From assembly GCF_001624695.1 (NCBI RefSeq), contig NZ_JSEP01000001.1, positions 368,079-432,078 of the forward strand: a stretch of DNA of 64,000 nt. Direction: 5' to 3'. This document shows, piece after piece, positions 35,523-44,731 of the stretch. Every line of letters starts with the position of its first letter. Position 1 is the first letter of the stretch. This DNA is from Labrenzia sp. OB1. GTDB lineage: Bacteria > Pseudomonadota > Alphaproteobacteria > Rhizobiales > Stappiaceae. Below the pieces are notes generated by a model. That model searched no databases and was not told where the DNA came from. It saw only the letters and a program-made list of their open reading frames with translations. The position numbers were made by a program, and so were the translations under genes.

Positions 35523-36344
35523 TCACTTGATACCGGCACGCATGAAGCTCTGGACGAACTGACGCTGGAACAACAGGAAAGCAATCAGCAATGGACCTGA
35601 GGTCATCAGTGTGGCCGCATTGATGACCGACCATTCGACCCCGCTGTCTATCGCTGAGAACACGCTGAGTCCAACGGTGACCGGGCGGGTTTCAACGGAG
35701 TTCGTGACGATCAGCGGCCACAGGAAGTTGTTCCAGTGGTGGCTGACAGAAACGAGGCCATAAGCCAGATAGGTCGGCTTCGCGAGCGGGATATAGACCT
35801 TCCACAGGACCGTCAGAAAGGAAGCCCCTTCAATGCGGGCTGCCTCGTCCAGTTCCTTCGGAACGGTCATGAATGTCTGGCGAAGCAGAAAGATGCCGAA
35901 GCCTGACGCAATATAGGGCAGTGCGATGGCCGGAATGGTGTCCACCAGATGCAGAAGGCGCATGGTCTGATAGTTCTCCACCATCAGGATGTCCGGCATC
36001 ACCAGAAGCTGCAGCAGAACGAGCGCGAAAAGGATGTTGCGGCCGGGAAACACGAAACGGGCAAAGGCATAGGCCGCCAGGGTGCACAGAAAAAACTGGC
36101 CGGCGAGGATCATCGTCACGAGAATGAACGTATTGAGGAAATAGCGCGCAAATGGCGCCGCGTCCCACGCCTTGACGAAATTTTCCAGCGTCAGCGGCGC
36201 GAACAGCTCGAACCGGGCTTCATAGGCGGCGGGATGAAAGGCGGTCCAAACCGCGTAGACCAGCGGCAGAACCCAGATGAGCGCCAGGACCCACGCGGCG
36301 AAGACATTCAGGAACCTGTCCAGGTGCGTCGCGAGCCCGCTCAT
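35523..36344 (-). CDS. ABC transporter permease (UgpE-like)
   Basis: This 273-aa inner-membrane protein has six predicted helices and the EAA loop PKELDEAARIEGASFLTVLW. TTRPVT-like and late LLFQRQFVQSFMRAGIK blocks are family-typical for the second CUT1 permease. Its ATG overlaps the stop of the partner permease (ATGA), which fixes the start. It is the last gene of the DeoR-led operon. With the UgpB-like binding protein it probably imports glycerol 3-phosphate or a related polyol or sugar. Confidence 0.88.
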   Translation of the reverse strand: MSGLATHLDRFLNVFAAWVLALIWVLPLVYAVWTAFHPAAYEARFELFAPLTLENFVKAWDAAPFARYFLNTFILVTMILAGQFFLCTLAAYAFARFVFPGRNILFALVLLQLLVMPDILMVENYQTMRLLHLVDTIPAIALPYIASGFGIFLLRQTFMTVPKELDEAARIEGASFLTVLWKVYIPLAKPTYLAYGLVSVSHHWNNFLWPLIVTNSVETRPVTVGLSVFSAIDSGVEWSVINAATLMTSGPLLIAFLLFQRQFVQSFMRAGIK

Positions 36345-37228
36345 TTGTAGTGCACCTTGCGGTCGAAGATGAAGAACTGGCTGATGGCGAGCAGGCACAG
36401 CAGGATCAGCAGTGCCACGGTGAGCGTCGCGCCATAAGCCGTCTCCCAGAAGCGGAAGGCCACTTCATAGATGTAAAACAGCAGCAGCGCCGAGGCGTTG
36501 TCGGGCCCGCCATCCGTGAGGATGAAGATGTGATCGACGAGACGGAAGGAATTGATCACCGCGTTGATGCACACGAACAGCGTCGTCGGCATCAGCAGCG
36601 GAAATGTGATCCTCCGGAAGATCGTCCAGCGACCAGCTCCCTCGATCTGCGCCGCCTCTTTCAGGGTGATCGGGATCGACTGCAGGGCCGCCAGATAAAA
36701 GATCATGAAGAAACCCGCTTCCTTCCAGACCGTCACGACAATGATGGCGTTGAGCGCGGTGTCCGGGTTGCCGAGATAGTTGGTTGCCGGCCAGCCGAAC
36801 AGGGCCCCGGTGATCTGGTCAAACAGGCCGAAACCCGGCGTATAGAAAAACAGCCAGATATTCGCGACCGCGATCAGCGGCAGGACCGTCGGTGTGAAAT
36901 AGGCCATGCGCACAAAGCTGCGCCCGAGCAGCTTTTCATTGACCCACAGCGCCATGACGATCGCCAGGCCGACAGAGACCGGGATCGTTCCAAGGGCGAA
37001 CCAGAGATTGTTCCACAGCACCTTCCAGAACACCGGATCGCCGATCATGCGCTCGTAATTGTCGAGCCCGATGAATTTTGCCTGCCGCCGGCCGCGCGGC
37101 GTGGAAAAGAAGCTGTTCAGGATTGTCATGACCGCGGGGATATGGGTAAAGGCGAACAGGAACACCAGCGCCGGCAGCAACAGCAGCCAGCCCGTGATCC
37201 ATTCGCGCCTGAAGATCAAACCCCGCAT
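36341..37228 (-). CDS. ABC transporter permease (UgpA-like)
   Basis: This permease (295 aa from the ATG at 37228) has six predicted helices, the first in ITGWLLLLPALVFLFAF, and the EAA loop ITLKEAAQIEGAGRWTIF. The open frame extends 35 codons further upstream, but that part is hydrophilic and lacks a ribosome site, so the shorter start is preferred. It overlaps the next permease by 4 bp. Confidence 0.87.
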   Translation of the reverse strand: MRGLIFRREWITGWLLLLPALVFLFAFTHIPAVMTILNSFFSTPRGRRQAKFIGLDNYERMIGDPVFWKVLWNNLWFALGTIPVSVGLAIVMALWVNEKLLGRSFVRMAYFTPTVLPLIAVANIWLFFYTPGFGLFDQITGALFGWPATNYLGNPDTALNAIIVVTVWKEAGFFMIFYLAALQSIPITLKEAAQIEGAGRWTIFRRITFPLLMPTTLFVCINAVINSFRLVDHIFILTDGGPDNASALLLFYIYEVAFRFWETAYGATLTVALLILLCLLAISQFFIFDRKVHYK

Positions 37229-37308
37229 TGCAGAAATATCCGAAGCCCTGTTGATTTTACCTTCGTTCCGGTCCGTCCCGGACGACGTTTCAAATGAAGG
37301 AAAGGCGA

Positions 37309-37332
37309 TGCGCCGGGCCTGACCCCGGCGCA
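37309..37332 (-). terminator. Hairpin between UgpB-like and permease genes
   Basis: TGCGCCGGG (37309-37317) and CCCGGCGCA (37324-37332) pair perfectly around six bases, directly downstream of the binding-protein stop codon. On the coding (minus) strand it is followed by CGCCTTTCC rather than a clean T-run, so partial termination or mRNA protection is more likely than full stop. Confidence 0.55.
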
Positions 37333-37348
37333 CCGCCCTCCCGGCGTA

Positions 37349-38632
37349 TCAGCGGTACTCGGCGAGAATTTTGTCCGCCTCGGCCTGTGCGTCCTTCAGA
37401 GCCGTCTCGGCATCCTTCTTGCCGGTAATGACGGCGGCCAGGGCATCGTTGAAGATGCCGGTGACGCGCTGGTTCTGATAGGTGGAGAGCTCCGCCTTGG
37501 CGAATTCCAGCTGGTCACGGGCGACCAGGGCCGGAGCGAAGTCGGCCGCGTAGGCCTTCATCGTATCGGTTTCCCAGGTTTCCGGGCGCGGTGCGACGTA
37601 ACCGGTCGCAATGGTCCATTTCGCCGACTGTTCCGGTGCGGTGATCCACTGGACGAATTTCACCGCGGCCTTGTTCTGTTCGTCGGAAGCGCCCTTGAAC
37701 AGATAGAAGTTGCCGCCCCCGGTCGGAGCCCCGCGCTGAACCTTCTCCGGCAGCATGGCGACGCCGAACTTGAAGGGCGCGTTGTCGCGCACGTTGGTCA
37801 GGTTGCCGGTCGAGGTCCACATCATCGCGGTCTGGCCCTCGAAGAAAGCCTTCGGGGTTGCGCCCCACTCGATGATGCCCGGTGCCATGACTCCATATTC
37901 GGTGCTGAGATCGACGAGATACTGCAGCGCCTCGACAACCTTTGGGTCGTCAAAGTAGGTCTTGTTGCCTTCCGCGTTCGCCAGGATCGCGCCGTTCTCG
38001 ATGGCGAGCCCCTGGAACAGCCAGTAAGGGAAGCCGGAAGACGGAATGCGCACCCCCCACTGGGTGGCCTTGCCCGAGGCATCCTTTTTGGTCAGCTTCT
38101 TGCTGAATGAAACCATCTCGTCCCAGGTAGCCGGAGCGACGTCCGGATCCAGACCGGCATCCTCGAACGCTGCCTTGTTCCAGTAGAGAACCGGCGTGGA
38201 ACGCTGGAAGGGAATGCCGTAGGTCTTGCCGCCGGTCTGGCTGTTTTCCATAAAGGCCGGATAGAAGCCTTCCACCCATTTCTTGTCGTTATCGGTGGTC
38301 AGATAATCGTCGAAAGGTATGATCAGGTCTTCATCGATCAGCGTGAACATGTCGACGGACAGGATCACCGAAAGCTGCGGAGGATTGCCGCCGCGCGAGG
38401 CGGTGATCGCCTTGGCGACCGTGTCCTGGTAGGACCCGGCGTAAACCGCATCGATGGTCACATCCGGGTTCTGCGCGGCATATTCATCGGTCAGTTCCTG
38501 GATGGTTTCGGCAGCCTTGCCGCCGACGGCGACAGGAAAATAGAATTGCAGGTCTACAGCCTGAGCGGAGGCCCAGGTGCTGAATGAAAGCGCCGTCGCG
38601 GCAACTGCTTTCAGGAAAAAGGACTTCAACAT
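37349..38632 (-). CDS. ABC transporter substrate-binding protein (UgpB-like)
   Basis: This 427-aa periplasmic protein has a signal peptide of about 25 residues (ending ASAQA). The mature part resembles the glycerol-3-phosphate-binding protein UgpB: YAGSYQDTVAKAITA, and the ligand-site block FQRSTPVLYWNKAAFEDAGL, which parallels the UgpB region around its STPVLYYNK. A DeoR/GlpR-type regulator at the operon head agrees with glycerol phosphate or a polyol, but the ligand is inferred. The ATG at 38632 is preferred to a TTG five codons earlier. Confidence 0.82.
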   Translation of the reverse strand: MLKSFFLKAVAATALSFSTWASAQAVDLQFYFPVAVGGKAAETIQELTDEYAAQNPDVTIDAVYAGSYQDTVAKAITASRGGNPPQLSVILSVDMFTLIDEDLIIPFDDYLTTDNDKKWVEGFYPAFMENSQTGGKTYGIPFQRSTPVLYWNKAAFEDAGLDPDVAPATWDEMVSFSKKLTKKDASGKATQWGVRIPSSGFPYWLFQGLAIENGAILANAEGNKTYFDDPKVVEALQYLVDLSTEYGVMAPGIIEWGATPKAFFEGQTAMMWTSTGNLTNVRDNAPFKFGVAMLPEKVQRGAPTGGGNFYLFKGASDEQNKAAVKFVQWITAPEQSAKWTIATGYVAPRPETWETDTMKAYAADFAPALVARDQLEFAKAELSTYQNQRVTGIFNDALAAVITGKKDAETALKDAQAEADKILAEYR

Positions 38633-38700
38633 CGGTTCAGTTCCCAAGGTTTGAGCATCCGCACCACTGCGGTCTGTCTGCGCGAAACCGCGCAGTTCAT

Positions 38701-39771
38701 TCAGGAGCGCAATTGCGCTCCATATTCCGAAATCAGATCGTCCCGGCGCGTGCCGGATTGGCCGTCGAACACATGCAGGGCGCCGGTCTCGAAACCAAGA
38801 TCGATGGACTGCCCAGGGGCGACAGGCTTTGTTGTCGGCAACCGCACCTGGAACAGGGTTCCGCCAATCACGCAGTCGGCCAGAATATCCGCGCCCAGAT
38901 ATTCAAGCGCCTGCACCGAAGCAGTCACCGGCCCGCCGTCCTCAAGATGCATGGCCTCGGGCCGAATGCCGAGAGTGTGCTCGGGAGCGCCGGCAAGCCG
39001 GCTGAAGGCTTTCGCCGGAAACAGGTTCATCGGCGGCGTGCCGACGAACCGGGCGGCGAAGGGGCTTGCCGGTTTCTCGTAGAGGTCGCGCGGAGTGGCA
39101 GCCTGCTCCAGGCGGCCGTCATTCAGGAGCACGACCTGATCCGCCATCGTGATGGCTTCCACCTGGTCGTGGGTCACATAGACCATCGTGAAGCCGAGTT
39201 GCTTCTGCAGGGCGCGGATTTCCACCCGCATTTCGTGGCGCAGCTTCGCATCGAGATTTGAAAGCGGTTCGTCCATAAGACAGATCGGCTTCTCGCCGAT
39301 GATGGCGCGGCCGAGCGCGACCCGTTGCTGCTGACCGCCGGAAAGCTGCCCCGGCTTGCGCTCCAGAAGTTCCGAAAGACCCAGCAGACCCGCCACTTTG
39401 GCGAGCCGCGCATCCCGGTCACTCCGGCCGACCCGCCGGACCTTCAGGCCGAAGATGATGTTTTCGGCGACACTCAGATGGGGAAAGAGTGCATAGGACT
39501 GAAAAACCATGGACAGATCACGCTTGGAACACGGCCGGCCGGTCACGTCCTCGCCGCCGATCAGAACCTTTCCCTCGCTCACGTTTTCCAGGCCTGCGAT
39601 CATCCGCAATGTGGTGGACTTGCCGCAACCGGACGGTCCGAGAAGGGCAGTGAAGGACCCTTCGGGAATTTGGATCGACACTCCATCGACGGCCGTTGTC
39701 TCGCCCCATCTGCGGGTGACGCTCTCCAACTGAATGGGCTTGCCGGTGCGCGGCTGCAGGTCACCGGTCAT
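38701..39771 (-). CDS. ABC transporter ATPase (UgpC/MalK family)
   Basis: This 356-aa ATPase has Walker A GPSGCGKSTT, signature LSGGQQQRVALGRA, Walker B CLMDEPLSNLD and YVTHDQVEAITMAD, then a TOBE domain. It lies 5 bp after the DeoR gene and before the binding-protein gene, an unusual order with the ATPase ahead of the other subunits. It energises the UgpB-like system. Confidence 0.9.
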   Translation of the reverse strand: MTGDLQPRTGKPIQLESVTRRWGETTAVDGVSIQIPEGSFTALLGPSGCGKSTTLRMIAGLENVSEGKVLIGGEDVTGRPCSKRDLSMVFQSYALFPHLSVAENIIFGLKVRRVGRSDRDARLAKVAGLLGLSELLERKPGQLSGGQQQRVALGRAIIGEKPICLMDEPLSNLDAKLRHEMRVEIRALQKQLGFTMVYVTHDQVEAITMADQVVLLNDGRLEQAATPRDLYEKPASPFAARFVGTPPMNLFPAKAFSRLAGAPEHTLGIRPEAMHLEDGGPVTASVQALEYLGADILADCVIGGTLFQVRLPTTKPVAPGQSIDLGFETGALHVFDGQSGTRRDDLISEYGAQLRS

Positions 39772-39776
39772 CGCGA

Positions 39777-40559
39777 TCAGCTCCCGTTATCGGCGGCATG
39801 AACCACCGTCTTCGTGCCCTGAAGACTGGCAAGAACACCGGGTGGTACGGATCGGTCCGTGAAAACCGCATCGACATCGCTCAAGTGCCCGCCGCGCACA
39901 TGGGCGCTGCGCCCGAACTTGCTGTGATCGAGCACCAGGAAGGACTTGCGGCAGTTGGCGAGGATAGACTGGCGGGCCGCCACTTCGTCCTCGTGGAAAT
40001 CCAGCAGCGTTCCGTCTTCATCGACGCCGGCGACACCAAAAATGCCGATGTCGACCTTGTAGTTGGCAAAGAAGGCCTGCGCCGACGATCCAAGCACGTC
40101 CCGGTCGCCGTGACGCAAGCGGCCGCCGGCGATGGTCACCTGGAAACTGGCGTTGACGGATGCGGTGAAGGCGACATTCAGGTTGTTCGTGAAAATCGCC
40201 AGATTCTCATGTCCGGTCAGAGCCTGCATGGCGATTTCCGGCGTCGTGCCGATCGAAAAGGCCAACGAACTGTTGTTCTCGATCTCGCCCGCCACCAGCG
40301 TCGCTATATGCTGTTTCTCCGGAAGGTTCAGGATCTGCCGGGTGGAGTAGTGAATATTGGAGGCAGGTGCCGGAGGCTCGACGCCGCCGTGCGTCCGCCG
40401 CAGAATCCCCTGTTCGCACAGGCCGTTCACGTCGCGGCGGATCGTCTGGGTGGTCACCTCAAATCGCTCGGCCAGATCCTCCACCGATGCAAAGCCCGTC
40501 TTTTGCACCAGATCGGCGATTTCCGCCTGCCGTTTTGAAATGTCAATCTGACCAAGCAT
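39777..40559 (-). CDS. DeoR/GlpR-family transcriptional regulator
   Basis: This 260-aa regulator has the DeoR N-terminal helix-turn-helix (about residues 8-60; VEDLAERFEVTTQTIRRDVNGL) and the C-terminal DeoRC sugar-phosphate sensor domain with SIGTTPEIAMQAL and GVAGVDEDGTLLDF. DeoR proteins usually repress the operon they head and respond to a phosphorylated sugar or polyol. A large paired palindrome at 40664-40705, 105 bp upstream of its ATG, is the likely operator. Confidence 0.9.
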   Translation of the reverse strand: MLGQIDISKRQAEIADLVQKTGFASVEDLAERFEVTTQTIRRDVNGLCEQGILRRTHGGVEPPAPASNIHYSTRQILNLPEKQHIATLVAGEIENNSSLAFSIGTTPEIAMQALTGHENLAIFTNNLNVAFTASVNASFQVTIAGGRLRHGDRDVLGSSAQAFFANYKVDIGIFGVAGVDEDGTLLDFHEDEVAARQSILANCRKSFLVLDHSKFGRSAHVRGGHLSDVDAVFTDRSVPPGVLASLQGTKTVVHAADNGS

Positions 40560-41055
40560 CTTTTAACCCGACCTCATCCTGCCTGCCCCTGCTGCCAACG
40601 GGATCAGGCTTCGTCCTGGGACTTCGCGCTGGCTCGAAATGGCCAACTTCGAGTTCCCATAAATCATGTTCATATGAACTTTATTCGAAGCTCATATGAA
40701 CATGATATGACAATCCGGGCCCCGCCGCACCGGCTTACCGTCCCGCAGCGCAGCATCCAGCGGCTTCACTGAACACTGCCTGCAACCTGAAACGGATTGC
40801 TGCCGGCGGCCAGGGAATGAATCTGGTTTTTCGAAAAAGGAACAAAATCGCTGGGAGTCTATCGCGGCGCGTTAGATTGTTTGCCGGATGTCATCTCCGA
40901 CTTGAACCGGGATCCATTGCTCTCCAGAGCGGCATAGCTTTGGGGAAGCCTTGGTGAAGGTTCTCAGCGCACACCCAAGACAAACGGTATCCCACTCCCC
41001 CTTGTCGGGAGGGGGTAGGGGTCTCCCCAGAAAACAGTGGCGTTTCCCTCGCCGC
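40560..41055. other. 496-bp gap with DeoR operator and a terminator-like hairpin
   Basis: This gap contains the promoter side of the DeoR operon and the end of the agl-like operon. Besides the palindrome at 40664-40705, it holds a C-run/G-run hairpin at 40991-41015 (CTCCC paired with GGGAG, plus a further CCC/GGG) that could end transcription of the ATPase gene at 41056. I see no gene in it. Confidence 0.5.
40664..40705. promoter_or_regulatory. Paired palindromic operator for the DeoR regulator
   Basis: TCATGTTCATATGA (40664-40677) recurs as its exact reverse complement at 40692-40705. The left copy extends to the 12-bp palindrome GTTCATATGAAC (40668-40679). Two near-identical dyads 28 bp apart (just under three helical turns) suit binding of a multimeric repressor. 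It lies in the promoter region of the DeoR operon. Confidence 0.6.
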
Positions 41056-42147
41056 CTACCGGTAGAGAAACGACGTCCCCTTGTCGTCGAACAGATGCAG
41101 TTTTTCCGGCGCGGCAGTCAGGCGGATATTGGTGCCCCGGGCAATCTTGTGAATGCCCGGCAGTTTCGCGATCAGCCCGGGCTCGCCGCTCCCGGACATG
41201 AAATACAGCACCGTTGTCTCTCCCAGAGCCTCGACCATGTCCACATCGGCCGCCACCAGGAAGTCATCGCTGTCCGTGATCGTCAGGTCTTCCGGACGCA
41301 CACCCAGTTTCACCGCGCTGTCGGCGTCGGAAGCGTGAGACGGAATCGGCACGGCGGCGTGGCCGCCATCGGCGGTCTGAACCGATGTCGTCTCGCCAGT
41401 CCCCGTGACCTTCGCATCAAGCAGGTTCATGGCCGGCGAGCCGATGAACTGCGCGACGAACGTGTTTGCGGGACGCTCATAGAGATCCAGCGGCGGGCCG
41501 AACTGCTCCACGTCGCCGCCATGCAGCACCACGATCCGGCTGGCCAGCGTCATCGCCTCCACCTGATCGTGGGTGACATAGACCATCGTGCTGTCCGGCA
41601 TGCTTTCCTTGAGCTGCGCGATTTCGATCCTCGTGGCAACACGCAGGGCCGCGTCCAGGTTGGACAGCGGTTCGTCGAACAAGAACACCTTCGGATCCCG
41701 CACGATCGAGCGGCCGATGGCCACCCGCTGACGCTGTCCGCCGGACAGGGCCTTCGGCAGGCGGTCGAGGTAGTCCGTCAGTTGCAGCCGGTCCGCGGCA
41801 GCGCGCACCGCTGTGTCGATCTCGACCTTGGACTTTCCTGCAAGCTTCAGCGCGAAGGCCATGTTGTCGTAAACGGTCATGTGCGGATAAAGCGCATAGG
41901 ACTGGAACACCATGGCGATGCCGCGCTGCGCCGGCGGCACATCGTTGACGACCATGCCGTCGATTTCAAGCGTGCCGCCGGTGATCTTTTCAAGACCGGC
42001 GATCATGCGCAGCAGGGTCGATTTTCCGCAGCCGGACGGTCCGACAAAGACGATCAGCTCGCCTTGCTCGATGTCCAGGTTGATGTTGCGCAGAACTTCG
42101 ACGGTCCCGTAGGACTTGCTGACATTTTTCAAGGACAGGGACGTCAT
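41056..42147 (-). CDS. aglK: Alpha-glucoside ABC transporter ATPase (AglK-like)
   Basis: This 363-aa MalK-type ATPase has Walker A GPSGCGKST, signature LSGGQRQRVAIGRS, Walker B FLFDEPLSNLD, YVTHDQVEAMTLAS and a TOBE domain. It starts at the ATG 42147 after GGGAGCAGCC; a TTG five codons upstream is less likely. It lies 33 bp after the AglG-like permease gene, in the same order as the end of rhizobial agl operons. Confidence 0.85.
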   Translation of the reverse strand: MTSLSLKNVSKSYGTVEVLRNINLDIEQGELIVFVGPSGCGKSTLLRMIAGLEKITGGTLEIDGMVVNDVPPAQRGIAMVFQSYALYPHMTVYDNMAFALKLAGKSKVEIDTAVRAAADRLQLTDYLDRLPKALSGGQRQRVAIGRSIVRDPKVFLFDEPLSNLDAALRVATRIEIAQLKESMPDSTMVYVTHDQVEAMTLASRIVVLHGGDVEQFGPPLDLYERPANTFVAQFIGSPAMNLLDAKVTGTGETTSVQTADGGHAAVPIPSHASDADSAVKLGVRPEDLTITDSDDFLVAADVDMVEALGETTVLYFMSGSGEPGLIAKLPGIHKIARGTNIRLTAAPEKLHLFDDKGTSFLYR

Positions 42148-42180
42148 GCCGGCTGCTCCCAATTTTTGATCTTGTTCATG

Positions 42181-43329
42181 TTATTTGACCGATCCCGCGA
42201 GTAGCCCGCGCACCAGATAGCGTTGCATCAGGAAGAAGACGGCAAGCGGTACCGCGATCGAGACGAAGGCCGCGGTCGCCAGAATTTCCCAGTTTCCGCC
42301 GCGCGTTCCGAGCAGCTCCACGATCTGGTTGGTCATGACGGTGGTCGAGCCTGTTGAATCGATCAGGAACACCTTGGCCACCAGAAGGTCATTCCAGGTC
42401 CACAGGAACTGGAAGATCGCGAAGGATGCCAGCGCCGGAAAACTGAGCGGCAGGATGATCCGGGTGAAGATCTCGAAATCCGTCGCTCCGTCGACCTTGG
42501 CGTTTTCGATGATGTCCCGTGGCAGGCCGACCATGTAGTTGCGCAAGAGATAGATCGCCAGCGGCATGCCAAAGGCCGTATGGGCCAGCCAGACGCCAAG
42601 ATAGCCCTTGCCGATCCCGATACCCAGATGCAGCCGCAACAGAGGGATCAGCGCCAGTTGCAGAGGCACCACCAGCAGCGCCACCACGGCAGCAATCAGA
42701 AGCGCCCTCCCCGGAAATTCCATCCAGGCCAGCGCATAGGCGGCAAAAGCCGCGATCACGATTGGAATGATCGTCGCCGGGATGGTCACGGTCAGCGTGT
42801 TGAAGAAGGCCTTGGCCATGTTGTCCTGACCGGAGCCGGAGAACAGGATGGTCGTGTAGTTCTCCAGCGAGAAGTCCGGTGGCACGGTGGCGGTGATGAA
42901 GATGCGCTGCCCGCGGCCGGAGATCTGCTTGTCGTTGCCGCGCCAGACGTAATTGCCGTCCGCCTGCAGCGTCACGCTTTCACCGTCCTTCAGCTCGGCG
43001 GTCTCGCCGGGCTGGTAGGCGGCGACATCGCGCGAGGAGACGCCCCAGGCCTTGATGTCGCGCGGCGCGCTTTCGAAGATGTTGCCCGTGACGACAAACA
43101 TGTCGCCATCGGCCACCCGTTTGTCCTTGGGATCCGCGGTCCGGTAGACCTCGTTCTGTTCCGACGGGAACAGCGCCGCCCACCAGCCCGAGCTGGAAAT
43201 CTGGTCCCCGGAGCGGAAGGACGACACGAACAGGCCGACGGTCGGAAACAGCCATAACAGCACCAGCGCCGCGACGGAGATGTGAACAGCCCAGGTCAGC
43301 CCGGACTTTTTGCCTGCGATGCTGGCCAT
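42181..43329 (-). CDS. aglG: Alpha-glucoside ABC transporter permease (AglG-like)
   Basis: This 382-aa permease has a first helix near residues 14-32, then a periplasmic insertion of about 120 residues (GDQISSSGWWAALFPSEQ onward) before the MetI-type core with EAA loop PRDIIENAKVDGATDFEIF. That large insertion is a hallmark of AglG/MalG-like proteins of alphaproteobacterial alpha-glucoside systems. Its ATG overlaps the TAA of the partner permease by one base. Confidence 0.85.
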   Translation of the reverse strand: MASIAGKKSGLTWAVHISVAALVLLWLFPTVGLFVSSFRSGDQISSSGWWAALFPSEQNEVYRTADPKDKRVADGDMFVVTGNIFESAPRDIKAWGVSSRDVAAYQPGETAELKDGESVTLQADGNYVWRGNDKQISGRGQRIFITATVPPDFSLENYTTILFSGSGQDNMAKAFFNTLTVTIPATIIPIVIAAFAAYALAWMEFPGRALLIAAVVALLVVPLQLALIPLLRLHLGIGIGKGYLGVWLAHTAFGMPLAIYLLRNYMVGLPRDIIENAKVDGATDFEIFTRIILPLSFPALASFAIFQFLWTWNDLLVAKVFLIDSTGSTTVMTNQIVELLGTRGGNWEILATAAFVSIAVPLAVFFLMQRYLVRGLLAGSVK

Positions 43330-44570
43330 TATCTCATCTCCTTCCGGGCGTTGTAGACGTTCCAGACCAGGATCGGTGTCACCAGCAGCATGATAATGAT
43401 CGCACTGGCGGAACCGACGCCCCAGTCATTGGCACGGAAGAGCTTGTCATACATGTAATTGGCCAGTACCTGGGTCTCCCACTGGCCGTTGGTCATGGCG
43501 AAGACGATGTCGAACACCTTGAGCACGGTCAGGGTAATTGTCGTCCAGACGACCACGATTGTGCCCATGATCTGCGGCACCTTGATCTTGAAGAAGATCT
43601 GGAACGGATTGGCGCCATCGATGATCGCCGCCTCGATGGTTTCCTCCGGAATGCCGCGCAGGGCGGCCGACAGGATCACCATGGCAAAGCCGGTCTGGAT
43701 CCAGATCAGCACGACCATCAGGAAGAAGTTGTTCCAGAAGGACAGGGTCAGCCAGGTCTGCGGCTCTCCATGGGGCAGCTCTGCGCTCCAGACGCCGATC
43801 GCGGAACTGACGGAGAGCCAGACAAGCCACACGCCGGCAACGCCAACAAGCAGACGCAGCGGCAAAAGCCAGACCGAGCGGTCCTGCCCCTTGCCGACAA
43901 TGTCCTTGACGAACAGCCAGGCGACATAGGCCACGATGGCGGCGAAGGCCAGATACATCAGCGTCGGCAATACCTGCAGCATCAGCACCGAGCCGATACC
44001 GCCGTCGAATTTCAGCCAGACCGCGTTCAAGATGCCGATCTGGTTCTGGTCCGCCGGACGGGTGTCATAGATCAGCTTGAAGATCACCGAGGCGCCGACG
44101 AAGGAAATTGCCATCGGCATGAAGATGAGGGATTTGGCCAGGTTGCCCCACCTGATCCGATCGGTCAGCTGTGCCACCAGAAGCCCGAAGGCGGTGGAGG
44201 CCGCCGGGACGACAATCAGCCAGAGCATGTTGTTGCGCACGGCTTCCCAGAACTTCGATTCCGCCATCATCTTGCGGTAGTTCTCGAAACCGACAAAGGC
44301 GCCGTCGAGCGACCGGTCGGTCAGCGACAGGCGCAGGGTCTCGAACACCGGATAGGCAAGATAGAGCGTCAGCGCGAAGACCGCCGGAAACAGGAACAGC
44401 CAAGGGCGCACCAGGTTGGCCCGGTTGATGTTCCGCCCCGCGTTCGGACCGGTGGCCGGAAAGATCACCTTGTCCAGGACGACATTTGAGAAGAAGAAAT
44501 ACCCGAGGCAGGCACCAACGCCGATGACGATGGTCACAAGCCCCAATAAGGCCGGGTTGTCCGTAAGCAT
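43329..44570 (-). CDS. aglF: Alpha-glucoside ABC transporter permease (AglF-like, long form)
   Basis: This 413-aa permease has an N-terminal helix (about 7-27), a second helix at about 55-75 and a MetI core with EAA loop PEETIEAAIIDGANPFQIFF. An extra stretch at about residues 205-270 (YLAFAAIVAYVAWLFVKDIV and LLVGVAGVWLVWLSV) adds two hydrophobic segments inside the usual core. AglF proteins are usually nearer 330 residues. It pairs with the AglG-like protein. Confidence 0.83.
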   Translation of the reverse strand: MLTDNPALLGLVTIVIGVGACLGYFFFSNVVLDKVIFPATGPNAGRNINRANLVRPWLFLFPAVFALTLYLAYPVFETLRLSLTDRSLDGAFVGFENYRKMMAESKFWEAVRNNMLWLIVVPAASTAFGLLVAQLTDRIRWGNLAKSLIFMPMAISFVGASVIFKLIYDTRPADQNQIGILNAVWLKFDGGIGSVLMLQVLPTLMYLAFAAIVAYVAWLFVKDIVGKGQDRSVWLLPLRLLVGVAGVWLVWLSVSSAIGVWSAELPHGEPQTWLTLSFWNNFFLMVVLIWIQTGFAMVILSAALRGIPEETIEAAIIDGANPFQIFFKIKVPQIMGTIVVVWTTITLTVLKVFDIVFAMTNGQWETQVLANYMYDKLFRANDWGVGSASAIIIMLLVTPILVWNVYNARKEMR

Positions 44571-44687
44571 GGCCGTTCCCTCCCGATTTGATTATCAGGC
44601 CCGCCCGTGTGGCCGGGAGCACCCTTGTTTCGAGGAACTTTGATTTGGACGTATTTTTGGTTTTGGACGCGTGCGTCTGCCCATCAG

Positions 44688-44720
44688 AAAAACGGCCGGT
44701 TTCCCGAAGGAGCCCGGCCG
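44688..44720 (-). terminator. Terminator-like hairpin after the AglE-like gene
   Basis: CGGCCGG (44693-44699) pairs with CCGGCCG (44714-44720). Read on the minus strand, the stem is followed by five Ts. It lies between the binding-protein stop codon and the AglF-like permease start, and would reduce permease expression relative to the binding protein. Confidence 0.65.
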
Positions 44721-44731
44721 CCTGGAGGAAC

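Noticed and set aside
36350-37297. Plus-strand open frame rich in Gln, Asp and Arg
   Set aside because: It is antisense to the UgpA-like permease.
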